A stretch of DNA of 64,000 bases from Sediminicola luteus. GTDB taxonomy: Bacteria; Bacteroidota; Bacteroidia; Flavobacteriales; Flavobacteriaceae. Below are positions 24,443 through 34,079 of the stretch, in pieces (positions within the stretch are counted from its first letter, which is position 1; each line of letters opens with the position of its first letter). The stretch lies in NCBI RefSeq assembly GCF_002514735.1, contig NZ_NBWU01000005.1, positions 186,001-250,000 on the forward strand. Direction: 5' to 3'. The position numbers were made by a program, and so were the translations under genes. A model generated the notes under the pieces. It made no database searches, had not been told where the DNA came from, and saw only the letters and a program-made list of their open reading frames with translations.

Positions 24443-25420
24443 ATGAAGACTATACAATTCAGGGAGGCCATTGCTGAGGCCATGTCGGAAGAAATGCGCA
24501 GGGACGAATCCATTTACCTAATGGGTGAGGAAGTAGCCGAATATAATGGTGCCTATAAGGCATCTAAAGGTATGTTGGACGAGTTTGGTGCCGATAGGGT
24601 ATTGGACACCCCGATATCAGAGTTGGGCTTTGCCGGTATCGGTGTGGGCTCGGCCATGAACGGTAACCGACCGATTATCGAGTTTATGACCTTTAACTTC
24701 TCCTTGGTGGGTATCGATCAGATCATTAACAACGCGGCCAAGATCAGGCAAATGTCGGGCGGGCAGTTCAATTGTCCTATCGTGTTTCGTGGCCCGACCG
24801 CTTCTGCAGGTCAGTTGGCGGCTACCCACTCCCAGGCGTTTGAAAGTTGGTATGCCAACTGTCCGGGACTTAAAGTAGTAGTACCATCGAACCCAAAAGA
24901 CGCCAAAGGTTTGTTAAAAGCGGCCATCCGCGACGACGATCCGGTTATCTTTATGGAGTCGGAACAAATGTATGGCGATAAAGGTGAGGTGCCCGAAGGG
25001 GAATACACCATTCCGTTAGGGGTTGCCGATATCAAACGTTCTGGTAGCGATGTAACCATCGTTTCTTTTGGTAAGATTATCAAGGAAGCTTATAAAGCTG
25101 CTGACACCTTGGCCAAAGAGGGCATTGAATGTGAAATCATCGATTTGCGTACGGTACGTCCCTTGGATTTCAAAACCATTTTGGAATCGGTTAAAAAGAC
25201 CAATCGTTTGGTGATTTTGGAAGAGGCTTGGCCTTTTGGAAACGTGGCTACCGAGATTACCTATAGGGTGCAAGACGAAGCTTTCGATTATTTAGATGCC
25301 CCTATCGTACGTTTGAATACCGCCGATACCCCGGCTCCGTATTCGCCTGTGCTATTGGCCGAATGGTTGCCTAACGAAAACGACGTGGTAAAAGCCGTTA
25401 AAAAAGTAATGTACAAATAA
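24443..25420 (+). CDS. pdhB: Pyruvate dehydrogenase E1 component, beta subunit
   Basis: Beta chain of the thiamin-diphosphate-dependent E1 heterotetramer that decarboxylates pyruvate. The 325-residue protein has REAIAEAMSEEMRRDESIYLMGEEVAEYNGAYKASKGM at the N-terminus (Glu contacting the thiazolium), RVLDTPISELGFAGIGVGSAM, GQLAATHSQAFESWYANCPGLKVVVPS and DLRTVRPLDFKTILESVKKT (shown here in parts). Beta subunits of branched-chain 2-oxoacid dehydrogenases are close relatives, but the length and N-terminal pattern fit PdhB. The alpha subunit and E2 are not adjacent. A terminator follows directly. Confidence 0.9.
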   Translation: MKTIQFREAIAEAMSEEMRRDESIYLMGEEVAEYNGAYKASKGMLDEFGADRVLDTPISELGFAGIGVGSAMNGNRPIIEFMTFNFSLVGIDQIINNAAKIRQMSGGQFNCPIVFRGPTASAGQLAATHSQAFESWYANCPGLKVVVPSNPKDAKGLLKAAIRDDDPVIFMESEQMYGDKGEVPEGEYTIPLGVADIKRSGSDVTIVSFGKIIKEAYKAADTLAKEGIECEIIDLRTVRPLDFKTILESVKKTNRLVILEEAWPFGNVATEITYRVQDEAFDYLDAPIVRLNTADTPAPYSPVLLAEWLPNENDVVKAVKKVMYK

Positions 25421-25449
25421 GGGCTATCCTTATATAACAGCATAATTTG

Positions 25450-25483
25450 CTTCGCCGATCACAAGATCGGCGAAGTTTTTTTT
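25450..25483 (+). terminator. Rho-independent terminator of pdhB
   Basis: CTTCGCCGATC - ACAA - GATCGGCGAAG followed by eight T residues. An 11-bp perfect stem about 30 nt after the stop codon; a very strong terminator. Confidence 0.92.
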
Positions 25484-25584
25484 AAAAAGGAATACTATTT
25501 GATAGCATCTTTACGATTATAACTTAAAGAGGAATGATGAAGGCCGCTTTTTGAAAGGTTCAAAAGGTGGTTCTTATTTGTTTT

Positions 25585-28092
25585 ATGGAGAGACCAACAC
25601 CATACTTGCTAATCGGATTACTGTTTCTTTGTTCGGTCCTCGGCTTTGGCCAGACCAAGGTGTCCGGAATCGTAAAAGATGAATTCGGTGATCCCGTGGC
25701 GTTCGCCAATGTTTTGTTCAAAAACTCTACCCAAGGTACCATTACCAATGATAACGGTCGCTTTTATATGGAAAGTGAAAAACGTTACGATACTTTGTTG
25801 GTGTCGTTCATTGGTTTCGAAACCACCGAGGTGCCCCTAGCTTCCAAAGTAAATTACAATATGGAAGTGGTATTGATGGAGGGTAGTGAAAAACTCGATG
25901 AGGTCGTTATCTATGTGGGCAAGCAGTCCAAAAAGAATAACCCGGCCATCGATATCCTGAAAAAAATTTGGGCCAACAAGCAAAAAAACGGCCTGTACAA
26001 ATACAAATATTACGAGCACGATAAATACGAGAAAATCGAATTCGACCTCAATACCATTGATAGCGCCATGATGAAAAGCAGGGTGTTCAAGGGTATGGAA
26101 TTCGTTTTCGATAATATGGATACTTCCCGTATCACGGGTAAAACCTATCTGCCTATATTCATTAACGAGACCTTTTCCAAAGTCTATGGCGACAATGGTC
26201 GTAAATTGGAAAAAGAAGAAGTGCTGGGTACCCGAAACTCGGGCTTTGAGGGTAACCAGTCCATTTACCGTTTTATAGAGGATCTGTACTCGGATTATAA
26301 TGTATACGACAATTACCTCAAGCTTTTCGATAAGAGTTTTACTAGTCCTATTTCAAAGACCGGGGTCGATGTGTACAACTATGTGCTGGCCGATAGTGCC
26401 TATATAGAAGATAAATGGTGTTATAACATTATCTATTATCCTAGGCGGAAGAACGAGCTGACCTTTAAAGGCGATTTTTGGGTAAACGATACCACTTTTG
26501 CCCTGAAGCGGATCAATATGCAAGTGACCCGTTCGGCCAATATCAACTGGGTAAAGGATATGTACCTGGAACAGGAATTCGAATTGGTGAACGATTCGGT
26601 TTTTTTGCTGAAGCGCGATTATATGCTAAACGATTTTGCCTTCAAGAAAAAGGAAAAGGCAAAAGGGGTCTATGGCAAGCGTACCACGGTCTATGACAAT
26701 TACTCATTCGATAAGCCTAAACCCGATAAATTCTACAAGACCGAACCCGACCCTTTTAGTCCGGGATTGGCCCAAAGAGATGATGCTTTTTGGGAAAAGA
26801 ACCGTTTAGAGTCGTTAAATGAGAACGAGAAAGGGGTGTATCAAATGCTCGATACCCTTCGTACGGTGCCCAAGTTCAAGAGCTATTATAATTTGGTGAG
26901 TATTTTGGCCTCGGGCTATGTAGAGATCGATAAATGGAACCTAGATTTGGGTAGTGTTTATTCGGTAATCGGGAATAATGAGGCCGAGGGTTGGCGGTTG
27001 CGCCTTGGGGCGCGTACCTATTTTGGGCAGAACGATCCTTGGCGCTTACAAGGTTTTATGGCCTATGGTTTTAAAGATAAAAAGGTGAAGTTCGGTATTG
27101 CCGGTAAGGTAATGGTCGATAAGAAAAACCGTATCATTCTCTCTGGGGGTACCCGAAGGGCCATAGACCAGTTGGGGGGCAGTCTTACGGCTTCCAACGA
27201 TGTATTGGGGCGTAGTGTGGCCTCATCCGGCATATTGACAGTTGGGGCCAATAACCGTTTGACCAATATTAAAATGTCTGCCCTGAATGTGCAAATGGAA
27301 CCCTTTAAAAACGTTCGAGTACAGGTGGGCGCCGCCCATCGCGATATGAAATCGGCCTTGCCCGATGTGTTTAGCCTCGATTATATAGATCCAGAATCCC
27401 CAACGGGAATATCATCTACCACCAAGCAATTCGATATACAGACCCATTTGTTGTATACTCCTGGGCGTCGTGTGGTGGGCTATGGCGTAGAACCCAAAAC
27501 CGTAGACAATAACTACAGTCTTTTCTTTTTGAATTATACCAAAGGGATCAAAGGTACATGGGGCAGCGACTTCGATTACGAAAAATTACAATTGGCCTAT
27601 GCCCAGCCTTTTACCATTGGTGGTTTCGGTAGATTGAAGACCTCGGTAGAAGTAGGGAAGACCTTTGGCGAGGTGCCTTTAAGTTTGTTGAGTGTGGTAC
27701 CCGGTAACCAAACCTTCTTTACCATCTTTAATACCTTTCCGAACCTCGATTTTTATGAGTTCGTAACCGATACCTATGCCTCGGTGCATTTGGAACATAA
27801 TTTCAATGGTCGTTTGTTTTCCCGTATTCCTTGGATGCGTAAACTAAACTGGCGCGAGATCGTTGGGGTAAGAGCGGTTTGGGGCAGTCTTTCCGATGAG
27901 AATATTGCCTTGAGTTCGCCTACCAATATTCCGTTAGAGGCGCCTACCGATAAACCCTATTACGAATATTCGGTGGGGGTATCGAATATATTCAAAGTAC
28001 TTCGGGTCGATTTTAACTTTAGGGGCAATTACCTCGATAACCCTAACGCCCGACCCTTTGCCATTCGCGGTGCGATAGGCTTTAAATTCTAA
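25585..28092 (+). CDS. DUF5686 / carboxypeptidase-regulatory-like outer-membrane protein
   Basis: An 835-residue exported protein: signal peptide (MERPTPYLLIGLLFLCSVLGFGQ), a carboxypeptidase-regulatory-like beta-sandwich at about 25-105 (VSGIVKDEFGDPVAFANVLFKNS...LLVSFIGFET), then a long DUF5686 region that ends in beta-barrel-like strands (final FAIRGAIGFKF). The family is widespread in Bacteroidota outer membranes and of unknown function; it resembles TonB-dependent receptors in its N-terminal domain but has no recognisable plug. It is a single gene between terminators and ppa. The start is chosen to give a clean signal peptide, 18 nt inside an in-frame GTG. Confidence 0.85.
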   Translation: MERPTPYLLIGLLFLCSVLGFGQTKVSGIVKDEFGDPVAFANVLFKNSTQGTITNDNGRFYMESEKRYDTLLVSFIGFETTEVPLASKVNYNMEVVLMEGSEKLDEVVIYVGKQSKKNNPAIDILKKIWANKQKNGLYKYKYYEHDKYEKIEFDLNTIDSAMMKSRVFKGMEFVFDNMDTSRITGKTYLPIFINETFSKVYGDNGRKLEKEEVLGTRNSGFEGNQSIYRFIEDLYSDYNVYDNYLKLFDKSFTSPISKTGVDVYNYVLADSAYIEDKWCYNIIYYPRRKNELTFKGDFWVNDTTFALKRINMQVTRSANINWVKDMYLEQEFELVNDSVFLLKRDYMLNDFAFKKKEKAKGVYGKRTTVYDNYSFDKPKPDKFYKTEPDPFSPGLAQRDDAFWEKNRLESLNENEKGVYQMLDTLRTVPKFKSYYNLVSILASGYVEIDKWNLDLGSVYSVIGNNEAEGWRLRLGARTYFGQNDPWRLQGFMAYGFKDKKVKFGIAGKVMVDKKNRIILSGGTRRAIDQLGGSLTASNDVLGRSVASSGILTVGANNRLTNIKMSALNVQMEPFKNVRVQVGAAHRDMKSALPDVFSLDYIDPESPTGISSTTKQFDIQTHLLYTPGRRVVGYGVEPKTVDNNYSLFFLNYTKGIKGTWGSDFDYEKLQLAYAQPFTIGGFGRLKTSVEVGKTFGEVPLSLLSVVPGNQTFFTIFNTFPNLDFYEFVTDTYASVHLEHNFNGRLFSRIPWMRKLNWREIVGVRAVWGSLSDENIALSSPTNIPLEAPTDKPYYEYSVGVSNIFKVLRVDFNFRGNYLDNPNARPFAIRGAIGFKF

Positions 28093-28181
28093 TCGAGACA
28101 ATTTTTGACAAAACAGGCCGTTTTTATGGTCATTTTAACCTTTTTTGTTGCCCATTTAATGGTAGGGTAACATGACTTACG

Positions 28182-28189
28182 TATTTTTG
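28182..28189 (+). promoter_or_regulatory. Probable -7 box for ppa
   Basis: TATTTTTG, an exact TAnnTTTG match, 21 nt upstream of the ppa ATG. The implied leader is only about 14 nt, as is common for promoters of this type. A -33 TTG at ideal spacing was not found. Confidence 0.45.
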
Positions 28190-28210
28190 CAGCCTTAAAA
28201 AACACAAGCT

Positions 28211-28738
28211 ATGAGCGCAGAAGAAATCGCTTCATTCGACGTATTGATCGAAATCCCAAAAGGGAGTAGGAATAAATATGAGTACGATTTCAAATTAAAG
28301 AAGATCCGTTACGACCGTATGATCTTCTCTTCTATGATGTATCCGGCCGATTATGGCTTTATGCCAGAGTCTTTGGCCTTAGATGGTGACCCCTTGGATG
28401 TTCTGGTTTTGGTTACCGAGCCTACTTTCCCAGGTTGTGTCATGGAAGTCCGCCCGATCGGGGTGTTCCATATGACCGATGAAAAAGGTCCGGATGAAAA
28501 AGTGATCTGCGTGCCTGTTTCAGACCCGATCTGGAACAAAATCCATAAGCTTAAGGAGTTGAACCCCCACTTGATCAAAGAGATAGAGCACTTCTTTAAA
28601 GTGTATAAAGATCTCGAAGAGAAAAAAGTAGATGTCGGTGGTTGGGGAGACGTTAACGAAGCCAAGGAAATCGTGGCCAAATGTATCCAACGTTATAAAG
28701 ATACGCAGACTTATGCCAAGCAGACAAGTTTGGATTAA
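28211..28738 (+). CDS. ppa: Soluble inorganic pyrophosphatase (family I)
   Basis: Cytosolic hydrolysis of pyrophosphate made by biosynthetic reactions. The 175-residue protein has the family I active-site blocks: EIPKGSRNKYEYD, YPADYGFMPESLALDGDPLDVLVL (the Asp cluster binding Mg2+, motif DGDPLDVLV) and KVICVPVSDPIWNKI with downstream acidic Lys/Tyr contacts. Length is typical of bacterial hexameric enzymes. Immediately followed by its own terminator and then by a membrane pyrophosphatase gene, so both PPi-consuming enzymes sit side by side. Confidence 0.97.
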   Translation: MSAEEIASFDVLIEIPKGSRNKYEYDFKLKKIRYDRMIFSSMMYPADYGFMPESLALDGDPLDVLVLVTEPTFPGCVMEVRPIGVFHMTDEKGPDEKVICVPVSDPIWNKIHKLKELNPHLIKEIEHFFKVYKDLEEKKVDVGGWGDVNEAKEIVAKCIQRYKDTQTYAKQTSLD

Positions 28739-28760
28739 GTACTAGCCTATAAACATACAG

Positions 28761-28797
28761 AAAAAAGCCATATATCGCACGATATATGGCTTTTTTA
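28761..28797 (+). terminator. Rho-independent terminator of ppa
   Basis: AAAAAAGCCATATATCG - CA - CGATATATGGCTTTTTT: a long near-perfect stem with flanking A and T tracts, about 25 nt after the ppa stop. It can terminate in both directions. Confidence 0.9.
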
Positions 28798-28855
28798 TAT
28801 TAAGCTCTATTTTACTACATTAGCAACCTTCTAATTCTAAAAATAACTAATCAAT

Positions 28856-31105
28856 ATGGATTTAATCGTAAATTATTTACCGGCTTTTGGTGTGCTGGCA
28901 TTGGTTTTCGTGGCCGTGAAAAATGCATGGGTCGCAAAACAAGAAGAGGGTGACGAGAAAATGTCGCGCATAGCCAAAAACATTGCCGATGGGGCTATGT
29001 CTTTCTTAAAAGCCGAGTACAAAATATTGGCCATTTTCGTTGCCGCCGTTGCCGTACTCCTGTATTTTAAAGGGAACAGTGAGGAAGGTTCTAATGGTAT
29101 GGTGGCCGTTTCCTTTATTATCGGGGCCATTTGTTCTGCCTTGGCTGGTTTTATCGGTATGAAGGTGGCAACCAAAGCTAACGTACGTACTACCAATGCC
29201 GCCCGTACCTCTTTGGGTAAGGCCCTAGAGGTTGCCTTTAGCGGTGGTGCCGTTATGGGGCTTGGTGTTGTTGGTCTGGGTGTGTTGGGTCTTAGCGGAC
29301 TTTTCATGATCTATAGTGCCCAAGGCTGGGGTATTACCGAAGTGCTTAACGTGCTTTCCGGATTCTCTTTGGGAGCTTCTTCCATCGCCCTTTTTGCCCG
29401 TGTTGGTGGGGGTATCTATACCAAGGCCGCCGATGTGGGTGCCGACTTGGTTGGTAAGGTTGAGGCAGGTATTCCTGAGGATCACCCCTTAAACCCAGCT
29501 ACTATTGCCGATAACGTAGGAGATAACGTAGGTGATGTAGCCGGAATGGGAGCCGACCTTTTCGAGTCTTACGTAGGTTCTATAATCGGAACCATGGTTT
29601 TGGGTGCGGTATATGCTACTTTACCTGAGTTCCAAGCATCGTTTAACGGACTTGGTGCGGTGTATTTACCATTAACTCTGGCTGCTGTAGGTATTATCAT
29701 GTCCATTATCGGAACTTTCTTTGTTAAGGTGAAAGACGGCGGATCGCCCCATAAGGCTTTGAACATCGGTGAATTTGGTTCTGCCGGATTAATGTTGGTA
29801 GCTTCTTATTTCTTGATCCAGGAAATGTTGCCTGCCTCTTGGACCGATGGGGGTATCGAATATACGTCTATGGGGGTTTTCTGGGCCACGATCGCTGGTT
29901 TGGTAGCCGGATTGTTGGTCGGTAAGGTAACCGAGTATTATACCGGAACCGGAACCAAGCCTGTAAACTCAATCGTACGCCAGTCCGAAACCGGGGCTGC
30001 TACCAATATTATCGCCGGTTTGGGTGTAGGTATGATGTCTACCGCCATTCCGATTATCTTAATCGCTGCCGCTATTTTGGTTTCCCACCATTTTGCCGGA
30101 CTTTACGGTATTGCCATTGCTGCCGTGGGTATGTTGGCCAATACGGGTATACAATTGGCCGTAGATGCCTACGGACCTATCTCCGATAACGCGGGTGGTA
30201 TTGCCGAAATGGCCGAATTGCCATCTGAAGTTCGTGAGCGTACCGATAAATTGGATGCCGTAGGTAATACTACAGCTGCTATTGGTAAAGGTTTTGCCAT
30301 CGCTTCTGCCGCTTTAACGGCTTTGGCTTTGTTCGCTGCCTTTATGAAGACTGCCGGTGTAACCGCTATCGATGTTTCCCGCCCCGATATTATGGCCGGA
30401 TTGTTGGTAGGTGGAATGCTTCCTTTCGTATTCTCTGCCCTTTCTATGAATGCCGTGGGTAGGGCCGCAATGGCTATGATCGAGGAGGTACGTCGTCAGT
30501 TTCGCGATATTCCTGCCCTTAAAGATGCTTTGGAGGTGATGCGTGCCGTTGATTCCGATATGTCTAAGGCTACACCAGAACAAAGAGCTACTTTCGATAA
30601 GGCCGATGGTGTTGCCGAATACGATAAATGTGTGGCTATTTCTACCACGGCTTCCATTAAGGAAATGGTAATGCCAGGACTTTTGGCCATTATCGTTCCT
30701 GTGGCTATCGGTTTCTTAGGCGGAGCCGAGATGTTGGGTGGTCTTTTGGCCGGTGTAACCACTGCTGGGGTATTGATGGCTATTTTCCAGTCTAATGCCG
30801 GTGGAGCTTGGGACAATGCCAAGAAAATGATCGAGGAACAAGGTAGAAAAGGTACCGATGCCCATAAATCTGCCGTTGTAGGTGATACCGTAGGGGATCC
30901 ATTTAAAGATACCTCAGGACCTTCTTTGAACATTTTGTTGAAGTTGATGTCTGTGGTTGCTTTGGTAATCGCGCCGAGTATCGCTGTTTCAGGCGATGCC
31001 ATGGCCAAGCATACCGAAGATAAAACCGATGAAGCCAAAACGGTTACCGTTGAGGAAACCGAAGAAAAAGAAGAAGATGTGATTGCGTATAACGAAGTAC
31101 GCTAA
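28856..31105 (+). CDS. hppA: K+-dependent membrane-bound ion-pumping pyrophosphatase
   Basis: Couples PPi hydrolysis to export of H+ or Na+. The 749-residue protein has about 16 transmembrane helices and the catalytic segment [48 protein letters not shown] and the C-terminal [21 protein letters not shown]. The sequence [16 protein letters not shown] has Ala rather than Lys at the position that distinguishes K+-dependent enzymes, so it should need potassium. Na+ versus H+ transport cannot be decided by eye; Na+ is frequent in this phylum. The last ~35 residues form an extra acidic tail ([21 protein letters not shown]...) not usual in the family. Confidence 0.95.
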   Translation: MDLIVNYLPAFGVLALVFVAVKNAWVAKQEEGDEKMSRIAKNIADGAMSFLKAEYKILAIFVAAVAVLLYFKGNSEEGSNGMVAVSFIIGAICSALAGFIGMKVATKANVRTTNAARTSLGKALEVAFSGGAVMGLGVVGLGVLGLSGLFMIYSAQGWGITEVLNVLSGFSLGASSIALFARVGGGIYTKAADVGADLVGKVEAGIPEDHPLNPATIADNVGDNVGDVAGMGADLFESYVGSIIGTMVLGAVYATLPEFQASFNGLGAVYLPLTLAAVGIIMSIIGTFFVKVKDGGSPHKALNIGEFGSAGLMLVASYFLIQEMLPASWTDGGIEYTSMGVFWATIAGLVAGLLVGKVTEYYTGTGTKPVNSIVRQSETGAATNIIAGLGVGMMSTAIPIILIAAAILVSHHFAGLYGIAIAAVGMLANTGIQLAVDAYGPISDNAGGIAEMAELPSEVRERTDKLDAVGNTTAAIGKGFAIASAALTALALFAAFMKTAGVTAIDVSRPDIMAGLLVGGMLPFVFSALSMNAVGRAAMAMIEEVRRQFRDIPALKDALEVMRAVDSDMSKATPEQRATFDKADGVAEYDKCVAISTTASIKEMVMPGLLAIIVPVAIGFLGGAEMLGGLLAGVTTAGVLMAIFQSNAGGAWDNAKKMIEEQGRKGTDAHKSAVVGDTVGDPFKDTSGPSLNILLKLMSVVALVIAPSIAVSGDAMAKHTEDKTDEAKTVTVEETEEKEEDVIAYNEVR

Positions 31106-31121
31106 TCGCATACGAATAGTT

Positions 31122-31154
31122 GAAAAGCCCTGCGGAAACGTGGGGCTTTTTTTT
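31122..31154 (+). terminator. Rho-independent terminator of hppA
   Basis: AAAAGCCC and GGGGCTTTT arms around a TGCGGAAACGT loop, followed by a run of T residues. It lies about 18 nt after the hppA stop. Confidence 0.8.
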
Positions 31155-31187
31155 GGTCGATGCTGGCTCTCTAATTCCTAGCCCAAT

Positions 31188-31934
31188 ATGAAATCCCAAT
31201 TACTTCTGTTATTACTTGCACTTGGCTTATGTGGACACGCCCAAACGGAATACCCATTGCTGATCGCGCATAGGGGCGGCTTGTCCGAAGCCTATCCTGA
31301 AAATAGCGAAATGGCTTTCCGGTATTGTATGGAAAAAGGTGTGGCCATGGTCGAAACCGATCTTAGACTGACGAAAGACGGACAGCTGATTCTTTTTCAC
31401 GATTCCGATTTGCGGCGAATGACCGGAGTAAAAGGGGCGCCGGAAGATTTTACCCTAGCTGAATTGAAAAAAATGGAATTGGGTCAAGGTCAAAAAATAC
31501 CCATGTTGGAAGAGGCCTTGGTTACTGTTATGGATTCAGATATTCAATTATTGTTGGATATCAAAGCCGGCCCGGACTTGGATTATTCGAACCTTTTCGC
31601 GGTATTGGATAAGTACCGTATGAAATACCGGACGTATATAGGAGTGCGTAGGCTAGAGGATTTAAAAGTCTGTAAGCAGTTGGATGCTAAGGTTAAGGTG
31701 TTGGGCTTTATCCCGAACCCGGACGCAGCTCCTGATTTTGCGGCCCACGGGGCCGATGCCATCCGTCTTTGGCCTAAATGGGTAAAGAAAGATAGCGCCC
31801 TGCTACAAACGACATTAAACTTAGGCAAACCCATTTGGATGACCATGGGTAAAGCTTCCCGTGAATCGGTGTTACAGTATCAGAAAAAAGGGATTCAAGG
31901 GTTTATCCATGATGATCCGTTGTTGTTTAGGTAG
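31188..31934 (+). CDS. Secreted glycerophosphodiester phosphodiesterase
   Basis: A 248-residue GDPD-family enzyme with signal peptide (MKSQLLLLLLALGLCGHAQ). It carries the active-site blocks LIAHRGGLSEAYPENS (HR...E..N), VETDLRLTKDGQLILFHDSDLRRMTG (ExD...H) and LLLDIKAGPDLDYSN, the metal and phosphodiester residues of a TIM-barrel phosphodiesterase. It probably releases glycerol 3-phosphate from lipid-derived diesters in the periplasm. Single gene; starts about 35 nt after the hppA terminator. Confidence 0.93.
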   Translation: MKSQLLLLLLALGLCGHAQTEYPLLIAHRGGLSEAYPENSEMAFRYCMEKGVAMVETDLRLTKDGQLILFHDSDLRRMTGVKGAPEDFTLAELKKMELGQGQKIPMLEEALVTVMDSDIQLLLDIKAGPDLDYSNLFAVLDKYRMKYRTYIGVRRLEDLKVCKQLDAKVKVLGFIPNPDAAPDFAAHGADAIRLWPKWVKKDSALLQTTLNLGKPIWMTMGKASRESVLQYQKKGIQGFIHDDPLLFR

Positions 31935-31962
31935 TGTGCCCAAACCGATTCTGGTTTGATTT

Positions 31963-33075
31963 TTATCGATTCTTCATCCCAAACAAAGGTCTTACCCATT
32001 TCCAAGGTTTTATACCGTAAAGGTAAATAACCCAGCTTCCGGCGAAGGTGCCAAGGACAAGTATGGTGAATTTGGGTACGAACCCCCAGTTTACATCCAA
32101 TAAAAAGTAGGCTATGATCAGCGTGATGGTCTGGTGTAAAATATAAAACGGATAGACCGCCTCATTGGCCTGGGTGAGTACTCCTGAAGGTTGGTTCAGA
32201 TATTTGCCTGCAAAACCGAAAAGGGTCAGTATCCAAGCCCAATAATTTATGGGGATCATGCCCAGTTCCAAGGCATAACTAAAATCGGTATCCGCCATTT
32301 CCCAAACCGAATAATAAAGCAGGGCGAAGGCTGCAATTCCAATCATCAGCAAGCTTTTACGATAGCGTACCACGGTATTAAAGAAAGTGTCCTTAACGGT
32401 CATCAACATAAAGCCATAACCGAACAAGAAAAAGAATTTGGTAAAGGTATACCAATCATCTACCAGGGCATGGGTGACCTCGAATAGGGGTTCCAATACC
32501 CATTCCGTTACCATTAACGGAAGGCAGAATAGGAATAACCCGATCGGCGACCCAACCATTTTTTGCAAGCCTTTGATGAACCAATGCTCCGGATGCTTTT
32601 TGAAATAGCGGAAAATAGGCAGCCAGAGTAGGGAGTAGGTCAGTAAATAGGGTAAAAACCACAAATGGTGCCAACTGAAATTACCTTCGGGATATACTCC
32701 TTCAAAAGCATGGGTGGGCCAAAAATCGAAATAATTGCCGTTAAAAGCCCCAGTGGCCAAACGTTCTATATACACTTGCGGGGGCACGATAAATAGGATA
32801 CCTACAGCCAGCGGAATACCCAATCGTAGCCAACGTTCTTTGGCAAAAGCTATAGAAGACCGTTTGCCCAAGGCAAAATAGGTACCCATTCCCGAGATTA
32901 CGAAAAGGATGGGCAAGCGCCAACGGTTTAAAAAATACATGGGTATTTGAAGACTGTCGTAAGATTCCGGGTTATTGATATGCCAGGACCAGGGTACGAA
33001 GAACATGCCCACATGGTAGAAAATCAAAAGGGCGAAAACCAATACTCGAAGCCAATCCAGATCGTGTCGTCTCAT
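31963..33075 (-). CDS. Acyltransferase-3 family membrane protein (OpgC-like)
   Basis: A 370-residue polytopic inner-membrane acyltransferase with about ten transmembrane helices. The N-terminus RHDLDWLRVLVFALLIFYHVGMFF carries the family's catalytic His region, and ISGMGTYFALGKRS follows. The pattern resembles the glucan-modification protein OpgC/MdoC group and surface polysaccharide O-acyltransferases. Donor and acceptor cannot be named. The start is taken at MRRHDLDWL, an alternative lying ten codons upstream. It stands alone, converging with the GDPD gene. Confidence 0.87.
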   Translation of the reverse strand: MRRHDLDWLRVLVFALLIFYHVGMFFVPWSWHINNPESYDSLQIPMYFLNRWRLPILFVISGMGTYFALGKRSSIAFAKERWLRLGIPLAVGILFIVPPQVYIERLATGAFNGNYFDFWPTHAFEGVYPEGNFSWHHLWFLPYLLTYSLLWLPIFRYFKKHPEHWFIKGLQKMVGSPIGLFLFCLPLMVTEWVLEPLFEVTHALVDDWYTFTKFFFLFGYGFMLMTVKDTFFNTVVRYRKSLLMIGIAAFALLYYSVWEMADTDFSYALELGMIPINYWAWILTLFGFAGKYLNQPSGVLTQANEAVYPFYILHQTITLIIAYFLLDVNWGFVPKFTILVLGTFAGSWVIYLYGIKPWKWVRPLFGMKNR

Positions 33076-33185
33076 TGCTGTTTTTTTGGCAAACATAAGC
33101 CGCAAAGCCTTTGTTTTATGGGCAATGTGATTAACGACAAACTTTTGTGATGGGGGACAAAGTATCGAAGCTTAGCAGACGATTA

Positions 33186-34064
33186 TTAGTCTACTGCCAT
33201 ACCGTTAAACCAGCCTTTAAAGGCCTCGATTTTGTTGCGGGCCACCAGGGCTTGGTGGTTTTCGGGGAGTAAAAGATACAGGCCTTGGGCATTTCCGGAA
33301 ACTTTTTTGACTTGATGTAGGTTTACCAAATAAGACCGGTGGGTTCTTTTGATATGTTCGATTTCGCAAAGCTGTTCTTCCAATTTTTTCATGGAGATCC
33401 TCCGGAGCTGTTGTTTGATTTGCTCCGCTTCTATCCAGAAAACCGCAACATAGTTCCCCTCGGCACGGGCCATGATAAAGGTTTTAGGGTCTAGGGTAAA
33501 ACCATCGGCTTGGGTTTGGGCTTTGATCTCAATTGTATTGGCTTTGGGTGTGTTTGGTATCGGAGAAAGCGGGGCACCCAGATTTTCGGCCAATCTTTGG
33601 TTTCTGTGGTTTAAAATGAGATATACCGAAGGCACCAATATAAAAACGAATAACGATCCCACTAAGAAGGTATTGCGAACCTCTTCCAAGGCATAGCGCC
33701 AAGACCAATTGTTCGGGTTATCGTAGATTAAATCGCGAATTAAGAATTGGGCAAGTCCCAACACAAAAAGCTGCCCGCATAACAAGGCGATTTCTTTGCC
33801 TACGGTCCAGTGTTGGGTCGCTTTCTTTTTGGTGTTTACCCAGAGAAACCCTGTATACAGTATTATGAAAGATACCCCGCCATGTACGGCACAAATCCAG
33901 AAAAAGGGCATTTTATGCTCCAACGGATTAACCTCAAAAGGCTCGAAGGCATAATTGAATAGCGTGCTCATAACAAAAATGAGCAGACCTAGTTTTAGAC
34001 TGTTCTTGGGGGTATAGTAGAATACATAGGGCGCTCTCAGGAATTTGTGTGCGTCAAATGCCAT
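33186..34064 (-). CDS. LytTR-type transcriptional regulator with membrane domain
   Basis: A 292-residue protein: four predicted transmembrane helices in the first ~165 residues (LGLLIFVMSTLFNYAF; ICAVHGGVSFIILYTGFLWV; IALLCGQLFVLGLAQFLI; FLVGSLFVFILVPSVYLIL), a linker, then a LytTR DNA-binding domain at about 195-290 (FIMARAEGNYVAVFW, RRISMKKLEEQL, IKRTHRSYLVNLHQVKKVSG, ALVARNKIEAFKGWF). It should bind direct-repeat sites and respond to a membrane signal, without a receiver domain. The target is unknown. It lies 15 nt downstream of the deoxynucleoside kinase gene and may be co-transcribed. Confidence 0.87.
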   Translation of the reverse strand: MAFDAHKFLRAPYVFYYTPKNSLKLGLLIFVMSTLFNYAFEPFEVNPLEHKMPFFWICAVHGGVSFIILYTGFLWVNTKKKATQHWTVGKEIALLCGQLFVLGLAQFLIRDLIYDNPNNWSWRYALEEVRNTFLVGSLFVFILVPSVYLILNHRNQRLAENLGAPLSPIPNTPKANTIEIKAQTQADGFTLDPKTFIMARAEGNYVAVFWIEAEQIKQQLRRISMKKLEEQLCEIEHIKRTHRSYLVNLHQVKKVSGNAQGLYLLLPENHQALVARNKIEAFKGWFNGMAVD

Positions 34065-34079
34065 GGCCCTAGTCCAGGT

